Assembly: GCA_945910005.1 (NCBI GenBank) | Contig: OX246749.1 | Location: 33,184,374 to 33,248,373, forward strand | Direction of reading: 5' to 3' | Length of the DNA stretch: 64,000 nt | Source: Isoperla grammatica | Taxonomy: Eukaryota; Arthropoda; Insecta; Plecoptera; Perlodidae | In this document: piece by piece, positions 42,740 to 54,480 of the stretch | How positions within the stretch are numbered: position 1 is the stretch's first letter | Layout of the letters: each line of letters begins with the position of its first letter | Program-made: the position numbers and the translations under genes | The notes under the pieces: generated by a model | Told to the model about the DNA's origin: nothing | Database searches by the model: none | The model's input: only the letters and a program-made list of their open reading frames with translations

Positions 42740-45700
42740 GTAAGAATACGTCGATATGGATTCATAACCTCCGAGGCCTACATTCGCCCTATGGACGGTT
42801 TAATACTGATTTTCTCTCTGGTTGATGTTTAGGAAAAACTCCAGTTGGTTTCGGTGCTGGGCGCTGGTTTGCTGGTGGGAACTGCATTGACAGTCATCAT
42901 TCCTGAAGGAGTTCGCTCGCTGGATTCTGGAGTTCAAGTCAAAAGTAGGTTAGGTGGTTGTCACCTATCAAATTAATGACCCGGTTGCTATAATAGGCCT
43001 AGGCTATTCGACCTACATTTTTTTACATACGGAGGAACATGCAATTTTTAGTTTGATTTATTATTAATTAGTTTGAAGCATGATGTACCTCTATCAAGGA
43101 GGCTAGGGCCTACCTTTTCCTTGGTCGGATAGGTCTAATGCCCTGACCAAGTCTATTGTATGATCTTAAAGGTCGGTGCACAATAGCCGGGGAAGGAGCT
43201 CCGGTAACGGTAACGGGAAAGTTCGCTATAATTTAACATTGCCCGGTAACGTTAACGGGAAGCTCCTTCCCGTGCTATTGTGCACCGACCATAACTTTAC
43301 AGATAATTTTAAAATTAGGTATACAATGTAGGTTGTTAGTTTTTCTATTTAAAATATACCATATAAGAGACATTCTAGGCAGTCTAAACCTTGATAAGAA
43401 ATTTAAAGCATATTCAGAATTCGTAGCCTATTTGCACGCACACTAAATAACACCACCCTGTGAAGCCAGTAGACTAGAGTGCGCTGACGTTTGTCTGGTC
43501 GACAGCGGCCCACCCTCTGACGACGAGGGACGGAGTCAACCCCCACCCCCTACCAGAGCACGACGCCGACGAGACTGACATCCACCAGCTGATCGGCCTC
43601 TCGCTGGTGCTCGGCTTCGTGTTCATGTTGCTGGTGGACCAGTGTTCCGCCTCGCGGGGGAGAGGTAACGTCGCGTGGGCATAACGCTTAATACGCACGG
43701 AAATAGACTTGGGCCGGTCTTACAATCTCCTTATTGGAAAGTTATTTGTAGCAATTGAGCTATTTGGAGGATTTCGATTGGTAGTTGCCATGGGAAAAAC
43801 AAGCTATTTGAGGAATAAGTAGTTATTGGGACATTGTAAGACCGGACCTAATAGGCCTACAGCTCAATGTAGGTGCATTATTAATTGAAAAACATTACAT
43901 TTCTATGTGTAAACATATCTACGGAGAGGCGTAACAAGTGCACAAAGAGCGTTGCGAGCAATCTGACCAACAGTCACTGAATATTGGATACCCACAACTT
44001 TCAACAAGAAGAATTTCGAAGTCATTGGCAAACTATTTGACTTGCGATTGATATTTTTTCAATAATAGTTAAAGCACAGGGCCTGGATTCACAAAGATGC
44101 CTAACTCTAAGTTGTCCTAAGTTAGGCAAATCCTAGATAGATAAATCAAGATAAATCATCCTTGGGTATTACTGCACATTCACAAATACAATATTATTAG
44201 TTAAATTGTTGTTATATAACTATATTGTATCTTTAGGACATTGCAGAGCGATATATGCGTGATTAATTTCACTAAGATTTGCCTAAACTAGGACGTCTTA
44301 GCACTAGGCACTTTTGTGAATCTGGGCCCTGGTTTCTACAGGTATTTTCGGTGAATTCTAGCAATCAGGGTCAGTGGCCGGAACGCTCGCAGCGACGTAG
44401 TGTAGTCATTTGTTGTACGCCTCCCCAAATCTACACGCATAGGATTTAATATGCTACCTAAACCGTTTTCATAAAATATTAAAAGTTGCAATTTAAAAAA
44501 ACCCTAATGATCAACATAATTAACACAGACTTATTACAGTGAGCTGTTAAGGATCGCTCGACATTTATAGGCGTAACCTCGCCGCCTTGTAAGTTACGCT
44601 TGTGTGTGTTTCAGATGTGGAAGGCGGCAATAAGTCTGAGCGGAACATCACCGCTACTCTCGGGCTCGTCGTTCACGCAGCAGGTAGGACCAGTAACCTG
44701 TTGATTGGTGGTTGTTAGTTTACACCACGTTCAGTAGTAATGTTCGTGTTAGTGTAATAATGTACAATGCCCTCGCATTCAAACAAATACTTATACTCGT
44801 TAATCGTTATCCATAGGAGGTAAATTAATTATTATTCATTATTACAGGTAGTTATTAATTGTATTATTGACCCAATTTATTTTGGAAACGTGTGTATGAA
44901 ATATATTATTATAGAACATAAAATAGATATTAAAATTAAATATTTGTTAAGTAAGTTAATTATCTTTTAAAATTAACTTACTCATTCTCCATAGAAGGTA
45001 GGCTAAATTAATTATTATTATTACCGGTAGTTATTAATAATATTATTGACTTGATTTATTTTGGAAACATGTGTATAGGCAACCCAAGACAACCTTACAC
45101 ATGCTTTCGTCACATCCGGGGTATTCCTAGCCAAACAGCGGACCGCCCGAGACAATAGCGCGCAAATACCGATCGCTGATTGCCTAGGAATACCCTGGAT
45201 GTGACGAAAGCATAATATGTAAGGAAGTCTTGGGTTGCCTATATGAATATTCTAGAGCATAAAATAGGTATTAATATCTAATATTCTTAATTTAGTTTAT
45301 TAATTTGTTACGAGTGCATGGTTTGTCGTAAAGACACATTACAATGTGAGTGAAAAAATGAAAAGCTGTGAACGTTGTAATGTAGTAAATTTATGGATAA
45401 AATCGGTGAAATCGGAAATATAGCTGTTAATAAAACCAAAATTTGTAAATTCAAAAACAAAATTTGCTCAAAAGTAAAACTACTCACTATTGTATTCCAA
45501 TAATAGGTCTAATTAGGGCCAGAGTGGTTATCTAACATATAACAACATAGACCTAGTTGTATGGTATTATCAACCAAGGTTAAACATGTGATATAGTTTC
45601 TCTTATCACAGGATACTAGACTAGAGTACTTATGTAACGGATGAGCCAATTGGCTGGAATGGCTCTAAATTCTTTGAATATGATTTCAAAGAGTAGGAGG

Positions 45701-48700
45701 AAGTCATGGTACCAAATCATTTATTGTCTATCCTACTCAGTTATTCAGTCGTAGCTACAAAGCACATAACATTAGTATATATAATGTCGCTAGAAACTAA
45801 AAATCAGTTCCTTTACTGAGTGGGTACATTTAATTATTTCGCAAATGTATTTATTTTTAATATTTATTAAATATTTTCGAGTAGAAGGCCCACTAATGCA
45901 AAACAGAAATGTTTAAATAAGATACATTTTGCATAGTTGCATTTGATGTTACACCCAAATATTTACAAAGTAAGCTAAACTGTGCCAGGTAGCGCCGTAG
46001 CTTAGCTTACTCAACCATTGAGGGGGAAAACTACTAGATCGGCATTAACGTATCGATGAGACAAACAAATGCAATAGTGTGATGATTGAGCTAAATATTA
46101 ACTCGGGTTCTAGCTGGTTCCAAGGTGAACTGACCAGAAAAGAAGGAATGCACGTTAAGAAAAACCGTCCTTCAAACTCTTCCGCTCGTGTCGTCTCGTC
46201 CAATGTGGCCGATTATACTTTTGCTCGTCTGTGAACGCGACTTGTCGATTATTAGCTTAGTTACAAAGATAAAAGCAATAATCAGACATAACAGTAAACA
46301 TAACATAACAAATTGTACACAAAAATTGCCAACAACATAAATAGGCCTGTTGAGTCATGGGTAAAAGTGACAGAATTACGTTGGAACGAAATCTTCTAAA
46401 ACAAACAGGTATCGAATAAATCAGGTAAAATACTGGAATTATTTATTAAAGAGTTAAAATCAGCCTGAAGCGCTCAAAGAGGAGAATACTTTAAAACATC
46501 TACATATCCTATTTTGAGAAATTATATTGAATGTCGAATGGCTTCTAGTTGGTCTAGGTGGTACAAAGAAGTCTAAATGGCTGAGCAGTGGGGTGTCAAA
46601 ACAGATTATTGGATATTTTAAACAAAACTGTTAAATCCAGTAGCTTGCGCCTGTTTTCCAGTGTCATTATCTTATTATTAAAACAATGCGTAATCCCTGC
46701 TTCCAATGCAGAAAATACCGGGTTCAAATCCCGCTTCGGGCAGATGTTTTTTAACTTCTAATATGGATTCAATTCCATCACGTTTTGTCTTACGAATAAG
46801 TAAACGGTGACTTTGGAGCGGTCCTAGCAACGAGGCACTCAATAAATTCAAAGTTGTTCTGAATCGGCCTTGTTGATTCTGGCATGTGTTCGCACTGTCC
46901 AATCACTGATTCGTATGTTTCATATTTGAAATATCGATCTTTGATTGGTTATCGCTCACTCGTCGACGGTGTTTGGAGCCTACACGGTTGGTTTAGTCGC
47001 TTTAAATTAAAGTCCCCCACTGCAAATCAGTCTCGTTACTGAGTGGGTGGACAGACTCTAAATGTGAATTAATTTATTTATTTATTTATTTACTTTAAAA
47101 CATCTATCCTATTTTGAGATATATATGATGTCGGATGGCTTCTAGTTGATTTTGGTGGTAGAAAAAAGTCTAAATGGCTGAGCAGTGGGGTGTCTTACAG
47201 ATTATTGGCTATTTTAAACAAAAACGTTAAATCCAGTAGCTTGCGCCTGTTTTTCAGAGTCATTATCTTATTATTAAAACAATGCGTAATATAATCCCTC
47301 CTATGAAATTCAACTTTAAAATGTTTAAAACACATCATCTTTATGTCTCTAACGCACTGCCTGTGTCACAGCTACAGTCTCTAATGCCTTGTCTACACTT
47401 ACACTTTAAAGCGATCTTTAAAGTGAGAAGCATTTTAAGTCTGGGTGTAGACGCTCAAAAAACAACTTGAAGTCCCACTCATTTTAAATCATCCCATGAC
47501 CCCATTTTAAAGTGAGGTACTGTGTTTATCACAATCGATTTACGATATCTCGATTCTGAAATTGCGGGACAACTAGTATTTTAAGGTTATGTCCACAGTT
47601 CGTGACATTACTTTAGCCCGACAGTAGCCACTCTGTAATTTTAAACATGTCTCAAAGTTGTGTAGGCCTAGAAGATATGAAGAAAAGGCGACATGTCTGT
47701 TAAATCACAGGCGGTGATAATGTTAAGTGTAGACGTATGGTAACTTTTAAATGAGTCATTTAAAATGGCAGTGACTTCAAGTAAACGTAAGTGTAGACAT
47801 GGCATAATGCACCGCCTGTGTCACAGCTACTGTCTCTAACGGTGGCGCGGCCCGTGTTACAGCGGACGGCGTGGCGCTGGGGGCCGCCGCAACCACGGCG
47901 CAGGCCGACGTGGAGATGATAGTGTTCGTGGCCATCATGCTTCACAAGGCGCCGGCAGCGTTCGGCCTCGTCACGTTCCTGCTGCACGAGGGACTGGAAC
48001 GCAACCGGATACGCAGACACCTGTTGGTCTTCTCGTTCTCGGCGCCGACGCTCGCGGTGCTGACCTACTTCGGCATCGGACAGGTGCGTCGTTGCTAGCT
48101 ACAGGTGTCAGCGAGCAGTATGGCCTACGTCACGGATGACGAACCTCTTTGAGCTCGAGTGCCATCATTTACTAAAAGCTATTGAATGTACTCTGTCTAG
48201 GTGTGCAAATTCTCAAAACAAGGCACAGTAAAATTTTAACGCTGTCTGGAATAAATAAATTAATACATTAATTGTTGATTAATAGTTAATAAATTAAATG
48301 TTGATTAATAATTAATAAATTAATTGTTGATTAATAATTAGTAAAGTAATTGTTGATTAATAATAAATATATTAATTGTTGATTAATAATTAATAAATTA
48401 ATTGTTGATTAATAATTAATATATTAATGGTTGATTAATAATTAATATATTAATAGTTGATTAATAATTAATAAATTAACTGTCGATTAATAATTAAATG
48501 TTGATTAATAATTAATAAATTAGCCTAATTGTTGATTAATAATTAATATATTAATTGTTGATTAATACATTAATTGTTGATTAATAATTAAAAAATTAAC
48601 TGTTGATTAATAATAAATAAATTAACTGCTGATTAATAATTAATAAATTAACTGTTGATTAATATGTAATAAATTAACTGTTGATTAATAATTAATAAAT

Positions 48701-49175
48701 TAATTATTGATTAATAATCAATACATTAATTGTTGTTAATAATTAATAAATTAAGTGTTGATTAATAATTAATGAATGAACTGTTGATAAATAATTAATA
48801 AATTAATTGTTGATTAATAATTAATAAATTAATTGTTGATTAATAATTAATACATTAATTGTTGATTATAATTAATAAATCAATGTGCAATTAACAAATT
48901 AATAACTAATGAATTAATTATTGCAGGAGGGCAAGGAGACGCTGTCCTCGTTCAATGCAACGGGCATCGCGATGCTCTTCTCAGCCGGCACCTTCCTGTA
49001 CGTTGCGACGGTCCACGTGTTGCCCGAGCTGACCACCAGGGGCGCCGGTCACTCTCACGGGGGGGCGGTGATGGACGTCTCTGAGCGCAACAAGGGACTC
49101 AAGACCTCGGAGCTGCTGTTCCTGGTGGTCGGAGCGTTGCTGCCGTTACTGCTGACCATGGGGCATCATCACTAG
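42644..49175 (+). CDS. SLC39A9: ZIP9-type zinc transporter (complete, six exons)
   Basis: Exons 42644-42739, 42833-42944, 43506-43664, 44615-44683, 47863-48083 and 48927-49175 join to exactly 302 codons, 301 residues, matching the usual ZIP9 length of about 300. ZIP9 proteins move zinc into the cytosol from the secretory pathway or across the plasma membrane. Visible features are an N-terminal helix ([18 protein letters not shown]), a histidine-containing loop, HAADGVALG (residues 143-151) and HKAPAAFG (173-180), which carry the transport-site histidines, then [16 protein letters not shown] and a terminal GHHH. All introns are GT-AG. The ATG at 42644 gives a hydrophobic start like other ZIP9 proteins. 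AATAAA at about 49313 may end the mRNA. Intron 5 ends in a 26-bp AT-rich array. Confidence 0.95.
42833..42944 (+). CDS. SLC39A9: ZIP9, exon 2
   Basis: The acceptor GATGTTTAG ends at 42832 and the donor GTAGGT is at 42945. It encodes [14 protein letters not shown] and VIIPEGV, the second helix with the conserved IPEG motif. Intron 1 is only about 93 bases. Confidence 0.92.
43171..43290. mobile_element. 120-bp inverted-repeat element (MITE)
   Basis: The ends GGTCGGTGCACAATAGC and GCTATTGTGCACCGACC are perfect inverse copies, with inner inverted pieces (GGAAGGAGCT/AGCTCCTTCC). The target duplication is unclear. Confidence 0.8.
43506..43664 (+). CDS. SLC39A9: ZIP9, exon 3
   Basis: The acceptor GTCGACAG ends at 43505 and the donor GTAACG is at 43665. 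It encodes the loop with scattered His ([16 protein letters not shown]) and the helix [16 protein letters not shown]. The loop has fewer His than vertebrate ZIP9. Confidence 0.92.
43709..43850 (+). mobile_element. MITE, GTCTTACAAT family
   Basis: The ends GGGCCGGTCTTACAATCTCC and ATTGTAAGACCGGACC are inverse copies. An uninterrupted relative of 21109-21491 and 51600-51740. Confidence 0.8.
44077..44331. mobile_element. MITE with CAGGGCC-GATTCACAAA ends
   Basis: Inverted ends CAGGGCCTGGATTCACAAA and TTTGTGAATCTGGGCCCTG, with an inner inverted pair (GCCTAACTCTAAG/TTAGCACTAGGC). No clear target duplication. Confidence 0.75.
44615..44683 (+). CDS. SLC39A9: ZIP9, exon 4
   Basis: The acceptor GTTTCAG ends at 44614 and the donor GTAGGA is at 44684. 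It is a 69-base exon ending LGLVVHAA, the first half of the HAADG metal motif, which is split by intron 4. Confidence 0.92.
45078..45239. mobile_element. MITE flanked by TATA
   Basis: The ends GGCAACCCAAGAC and GTCTTGGGTTGCC, with inverted continuation (CTTTCGTCACATCC/GGATGTGACGAAAG), are flanked by TATA on both sides. Confidence 0.85.
46806..47100 (+). repeat. SINE-like dispersed family, second long copy
   Basis: It matches 16430-16710 over its length and ends in an ATTT run. Confidence 0.8.
47385..47804. mobile_element. PIF/Harbinger-like element with TAA TSD
   Basis: The ends TGCCTTGTCTACACTTAC and GTAAGTGTAGACATGGCA are flanked by TAA (47382-47384 and 47805-47807). Just outside, a 30-base segment (CTGTGTCACAGCTAC...CTCTAA) occurs on both sides as a direct repeat. 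The right copy lies about 25 bases upstream of the exon 5 acceptor. Confidence 0.8.
47863..48083 (+). CDS. SLC39A9: ZIP9, exon 5 (metal-site helices)
   Basis: The acceptor GTGTTACAG ends at 47862 and the donor GTGCGT is at 48084. It encodes [26 protein letters not shown] and the [11 protein letters not shown] segment, i.e. the helices carrying the transport-site histidines. Confidence 0.95.
48244..48910 (+). repeat. 26-bp AT-rich tandem array filling ZIP9 intron 5
   Basis: About 25 copies of ATTAATTGTTGATTAATAAT-type units run from about 160 bases after the donor to within about 15 bases of the acceptor TATTGCAG. The branch point must lie within or just after repeat sequence. Confidence 0.92.
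48927..49175 (+). CDS. SLC39A9: ZIP9, exon 6 and stop
   Basis: The acceptor ATTGCAG ends at 48926; TAG at 49173-49175. It encodes [25 protein letters not shown], a GHSHGG loop and the last helix ending MGHHH. Confidence 0.95.
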   Translation, partial: EGKETLSSFNATGIAMLFSAGTFLYVATVHVLPELTTRGAGHSHGGAVMDVSERNKGLKTSELLFLVVGALLPLLLTMGHHH

Positions 49176-50230
49176 ACCGCCCCACGTCGTGTTTGTGACG
49201 CTGACGATTTCGATCCGTCGGTTCCGAGAGCCGACCACCAGAGTACGACCGTTTGGCCGTACGATCGACATTCTGCGCGGCATTTAATGACCGGACGATT
49301 ACGGTGGTATGAAATAAAGAAAAAAGGAAAATTGTAAAAAAAAAATAGAGTAGGATTTTTTGGGAAAATTGGATTTTTTTAAAATTCTCTGTTTTTTCTT
49401 TATTTTGTCCCACTAGTCCTCGAGTGCGTTTGCCCCGTCATTTCTAAACAACAAACAAGGGAAATAGTTTGGAAGGGTTCGGAGACACAAAAAAAAGAGC
49501 AAAGTCGGTAATAAATGTATCGGTCCCGAGGTGGCGGCAATCTCCGTGATCTCGCCCTCCAACAGTTAGTTGTATTTTAGTCGGTCTTCAAACCGAAAGG
49601 ATCGTTCGGTCGACGGTGGTTAAATGGCATTTGGTCGGATCGGTCGCTGTTACTTTAAGGAAGATTGAGGTTATCGTACGCATTCCTAAACCTAACCAAA
49701 CGTACTACCTACGTCTCAATAGAGGGGAATTTAATTTATTTAATATCGTGTGTGACACACGTACATGGTAACCATAACCGTTTGCCTAGTAATTGAAGTT
49801 ACGAAGTAGTAACTATGAATCTTGTTCCGTACGTACTACGTAGTAGTAGTAACGGGAACGATATACGTATGTACTGTACCACTAAGTGGAGATTATAATT
49901 GTAAGCACACCGCAACATTGTCATTGGTTATCGTCTTTCAGCACACTAGTAACTGGTTAGATCTGCAGCTAGACTACCGTTTACATATTTTCAGTCCCTA
50001 ACATCCTACGTAGACTCGTAGTCTTAGCTGTTTTTTATGTGCTTTTTTAATGTTTTATTATCGTAACTGATTTTCTGTACGTTCTCACTGTAGGGTCTAA
50101 CAATGAATCTACTGCTAAGGTTCTGTTTGTTGTATATGTAATACGTACTAGGAAAACGCTCTGTGTGATGCGTTAAATAACTATTATTATTATAATTATT
50201 ATTAGTGCGGTAGGAGGGGCCAAACGGCTA
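49176..50230 (+). other. SLC39A9: ZIP9 3' UTR and flank
   Basis: AATAAA at about 49313 follows the stop by 140 bases. Beyond it the DNA is CpG-containing and non-coding, with no other gene recognised. Confidence 0.5.
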
Positions 50231-50232
50231 GA

Positions 50233-50455
50233 TATGTGCAAGTGGGTGGTAAGAATATAGGGAACCCAACAGCTTACCTGGTTGGTGACTGCAGGGGTCT
50301 CGTAGATAAAATCAGGGTTCACATATAAAAGAATATAGACATAAAACGTCTGAATTCTTTTATATGTGAACCCTAATTTTATCTACGAGACCCCTGCAGT
50401 CACCAACTAGGTAAGCTGTTGGGTTCCCTATATTCTTACCCCCTACTTGCACATA
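50233..50455. mobile_element. Foldback element with CCAACAGCTTACCT
   Basis: Two arms of about 100 bases are inverse copies (ATATGTGCAAGTGGG to a short loop near 50340). Each arm contains AGGTAAGCTGTTGGG or its complement. Confidence 0.85.
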
Positions 50456-51599
50456 TTGTTATTATTAATAACATAGGGTTGGGGGGAGGAGTAAGTTTCT
50501 CCGTTCACTCGGGCTAGAATGCGGAAAGACCAGCAGCTGCCGTTTACTCTCGCGTAACTTCGAGGACCGCAGCCCGACGGTCGTTTTGCAAACCGGGACG
50601 CGTTTGTCGACCGACCGCAAGCGCGGTGGAAACAGTCGGGCGCGTCTGGTTCGACCGGGAACCTTCGTAGAAACCGAGCGTAAGAGGGGATGTTCACAGT
50701 TTCGTAGAATTACCTATTGCGACGAGAAGAATGAACTTAAGTAGCGGGCGAATGAACTACGGGGGTCTCTATAACAATATCGTTTTCCGTTTGGGTGAAT
50801 TACGATCACGTGGGTATTTAATGTTAGTAGTATACGGGACTTCAATCAATATTCAATATACAACTTTTTTTACTGTAGAGATTCTTGTACGGGAATAATT
50901 GTCTACGTATACAAGTAATCTCGCTATTCTTTATTCTTAATGTATGATAGTTTGATCTTGGTCTTGAAGAGACGCTAATGTATGTTGTTGGGTTTAGTAT
51001 TTAATCTAGATAAGTATTTACTACGTACTTTTCGTTTGGTCTAGCGCTAAGAGTTCTTTTGTTGTTTTATATATAAAGAAACAGCCAAAACCATGTGATA
51101 AAAAAGAATTTAAAAAAAGTGAGTGTTAAATCATAATCATAATAATAATCGTGTAAAACATTGTAATAGTGTACTAGTTACGAGAGAGAGAGAGCAGAGG
51201 AATACGGAGTCGACAAACGCACACAACAAGTGTGTGTACGTGCGTACGTAATCAGACTCCGACAAGTCTCGCGTACCTGCTATAGAGCGAAGCTCGTTTT
51301 CTACGGTGATATTTGGTTATATCTATTAGTCTATTTACCTATCAATCTATGAATATAATATATTATATGAACATATATATTGGTGTTAATCATTGTGTGT
51401 GACAACGTTTGACCTGCACAACGACGTATTTCGTGGGCACGAGAAGTCGTTACTCGAGCGTCCGGGGGAAGGGGACCAACAGCTTACCTTGAAGGCGGAT
51501 TGCCGCAATGGACGTTTACAGAGAACGTGTCGATAAATTCGTAATAATAATTTTAAAAAATGAATCAATACTAATCTCCTAATAATACTTATCTCCTAA
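50456..51599. other. Intergenic DNA, no gene recognised
   Basis: It contains a CpG-rich part at 50480-50700, GAGA runs near 51185, and a CCAACAGCTTACCTTG motif at 51477 like that in the foldback family. Confidence 0.4.
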
Positions 51600-51740
51600 T
51601 CTTACAATCTCCTATTAAGAAAGTTTTTTGTAGCAATTAAGCTATTTGGAGGATGTCAAGGTTTTTGATTGGTGGTTGCCGATGAGAAAAGAAGCTATTC
51701 GACAAAGTAGTTATTGGGACATTGTAAGACTGGACCTAAG
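51600..51740 (+). mobile_element. MITE, GTCTTACAAT family (worn left end)
   Basis: The right end ATTGTAAGACTGGACC is present and the left end reduced to CTTACAATCTCC. The interior matches 43709-43850. Confidence 0.75.
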
Positions 51741-52838
51741 ATGATGTAGGTTGTACAGTTGTCGGAACGTTTCGGACGTGATCCGTGTCTCTTAAACGGT
51801 CAAACCGAGACACGTTCTATATCACTCCAGACGGGAGATCCACGTATACGACATTGATTCGAGACATCGTCTCCGATTTTTATTCTCCTTCCTCCAGACT
51901 TTCGAGTAACCAGGCGTCTTGTCAACTAAACACCCGTCAGCATTTCTCGTTATGTAAGTAAACCCATGATGTTGTACTGCCTGTGTAATGTACGGTGACG
52001 ATGAATGTGAATAAAGTTTCAAACTAAGTGGATAATGAAATGTGTCGTCTTAACCATGTTGTCCTTTAGGTTCTCCGATCAAGGTTTGATAAACCTCGTA
52101 GTCGGACACTCTTCATACTTCCAGCTGGTAAAGTTGTCCCGACGAAAGTATTCCGATGCTTACGACACAGCCGAGTCCAAAGTGACAACTTAATTTTGTA
52201 CTTTGCTAATTCCACCATCTAATCTAAACTGTTCCATTGGAGATAATTTTAAGACCTTCCGTTGGTTACCTGTAACTGTGTGGTGTAGCCAAACCGCCTG
52301 TGCACTCGACTAAGCCGAATAATGATGCATTTACGAATGTGTGAAAGAACGCCAGGTATCTATTGATTTTCTTTCAATTGGCGCGGTTGAAAGGGGCAGT
52401 AGACAATGACCTGAGATCGGTATGCGAATACTTTCGATGGGACTAGTATATTGTATAGGTATTTGTATTTGACTCAATGGAACATCATAATGTGTGCACT
52501 CGGTAGGAACGTGATCTGTTTTGCAAGCAAAATAAATCAATTCACTTTTATTTGTCGTTGTTATCATTCTAAAACATATTGCTAATAAAGTTTCGACGGG
52601 TATAGAAAAAGGGTATAGAAAGATGAAGAAAGGTCACATAAAGAAATCTTGAGCGGGAGTATTCCATTTACATTGTAAAACGTGAAGTAAAAGTAAATAA
52701 AGGGTACGACAAACACCTTCCTTATTCCACGTACACATATCTTGATCAATAAATAAATAAATTTGTATTAATTTATGGTCTACCCACTCAGTTACAACAA
52801 CTGATTTTCAGTGGGGGACGTTTATACCATCAACCGTA
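51741..52838. other. Intergenic DNA, no gene recognised
   Basis: Only a piece of the SINE-like family (reverse, near 52775-52830) is recognisable. Confidence 0.4.
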
Positions 52839-53310
52839 TTTACCTGAATCTAAGACTATAATTATTTCCATTTTGTTTGTATAGTTAAAATATGGGGGGG
52901 ATTGTCTTACATTCGGGTATTAAGATTATGAATATGAATTTGATTTTTTCCAGTTTAAAATCCTTGAAAATAGGGGGGGTCGTCTTAAATTCCGTATTAT
53001 GCGTTTCGTTGCTATGACGGCTCTAAACTCACGGTTTACATATACGTCAGTATATCGTACCGATCATAATTATTTATACCATTAACCGTATTTACCTGAA
53101 TCTTAGACTATAATTGTTTCCATTTTGTTTGTATAGTTAAAATGTGGGGGGATCGTCATAAAAATTCGTGTATTAAAATTATGAATATGATTTTTTCCAG
53201 TTTTAAATCCTTGAAAATAGGGGGGTCGTCTTCTATTCGGGTAAATGCGGTATTATGTGTTTCGTTGCTGTGACGGCTCAAAACTCGCCGTTTACATATA
53301 CGTACCGATT
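52839..53310 (+). repeat. Tandem pair of about 247 bp, DNA-element-like
   Basis: ACCGTATTTACCTGAATCT begins both copies (52839 and 53086). Each continues with TATAATTRTTTCCATTTTG, a G-run and a GTCGTCTT motif. The GTATTTACCTGAATC end resembles ends of DNA transposons, but no TIR was proven. Confidence 0.6.
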
Positions 53311-53382
53311 GTTCTTACTCACCTACGATGGGGACTCGACGGTTAACAGCTCGATCGAAGACTAGACAATACAAAAATGTTG

Positions 53383-53440
53383 ATGTCGATTGCGCGGGAT
53401 TCGAACCCGCGTCCCTTGATCGACACGGTCATGACACGGA
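53383..53440 (-). repeat. tRNA-like fragment (SINE) with perfect T-arm
   Basis: On the complement GCGGG-TTCGAAT-CCCGC forms a perfect T-arm preceded by CGATCAAGGGAC. No matching acceptor stem was found, so this is a tRNA-derived repeat or pseudogene. Confidence 0.5.
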
Positions 53441-53866
53441 CGGGAGAACGGAACGGAAGCGGACAAGGGCGAAGAACGAATCCAAACTCCGTAACTAACC
53501 ACAAACTAAAATATATTCAACAATTACAAAATATAATCCTCTTTAATAATAATAGTAAACGAGAACATTATTTACTATGGCAAGTGAGTTTCCAGTATAA
53601 AGACTCGCCGCTTGTCGTGTTGAGAGAGGGGGGGGGGGGCGTTTGGTCTTGGAGGTGACCCAAACGAGGCATTCGCACGGCTACGTTTTTGTATTTAAAA
53701 AAAGAGCCGGTTGCCGATATGCATTATTCTGAGTGTGACTGTCGAGAGGTTAGATGATGTTGCGTAGAAATACAGTCGATTATTTGCAGCTTGACTGTAC
53801 ACGGTAAAGGTCTCTCACACCAAGAAGTATGACAGTGTCAGGGGAAACCCCCACAACCGCCCACAA

Positions 53867-54064
53867 TTAGTTTCCAACTTAACAAGTGCGAATCACCGAC
53901 GTTTTTCCCGATCATCTAGTCCAATTTGGTTGCGTGAAGTTTTTCGACGGAAACCTGCTTGCACGTTTTCTCGTACGTTACCGTCAAAAAACTTACCGCA
54001 ACCAAATCATACTAGATAATCGGGAAAAACGTCGGTGATTCGCGCTTGTTAAGTTGGAAACTAA
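53867..54064. mobile_element. Foldback element
   Basis: TTAGTTTCCAACTTAACAAG and its complement, followed by CACCGACGTTTTTCCCGAT and its complement, form two arms of about 75 bases around a short loop. Confidence 0.8.
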
Positions 54065-54299
54065 ATGTGAACAGTCCTGACACTATCTTACTTGTTGCTG
54101 TGAGAGAGCTATACTGGGGTGATTGTTCCGCACGGATCTGTCTTGAGTGCCCAGGAAGTCTCGTTGGTGCTGCCGACAAGCGGCGAGTCTCGACTCTAAT
54201 AACGACAAAGCGAAAACATAACAAGATGGCCAACTTATTACTGGGGGGGGGATGTCAAGGACAACACTGGACAACCCCTGTGAACGGGCCACGTTATTG

Positions 54300-54480
54300 C
54301 TGGAGTGGGTTCGGCACGGACTAGCCGAATAAACCGATTACTATGCCCAGGCTATTGCGCTAAAAGGGGAGGAGCTACGGAGAGACTAGCGTTACAGGGT
54401 TCGGCGTGGACTAGTCCAGGAACCTACTACTATGCCTAATTGATAAAAGGGGAGGAGCTACAGACTAGGGCGTTACAGTC
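54300..54480 (+). repeat. About 92-bp tandem pair
   Basis: GGGTTCGGCACGGACTAG/GGGTTCGGCGTGGACTAG and AAAAGGGGAGGAGCTAC occur twice, with a small deletion in the second copy. Confidence 0.8.

Larger units (their letters stand above)
44700..47380. other. ZIP9 intron 4, first part: repeats only
   Basis: It holds the MITE at 45078, pieces of the SINE-like family near 45790 and at 46806-47100, and a tRNA-like stretch at 46680-46742. In that stretch CTGCTTCCAATGCAG looks like an anticodon arm, and CGGGTTCAAATCCCG like a T-arm. No exon is seen. Confidence 0.6.

Noticed and set aside
46680..46745. Intact tRNA gene (Trp-like loop TTCCAAT)
   Set aside because: Anticodon-like and T-arm-like stems exist, but no acceptor stem or D-arm could be fitted; more likely a SINE.
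53383..53440. tRNA gene on the minus strand
   Set aside because: T-arm is perfect, but the 5' half does not fold into a cloverleaf.
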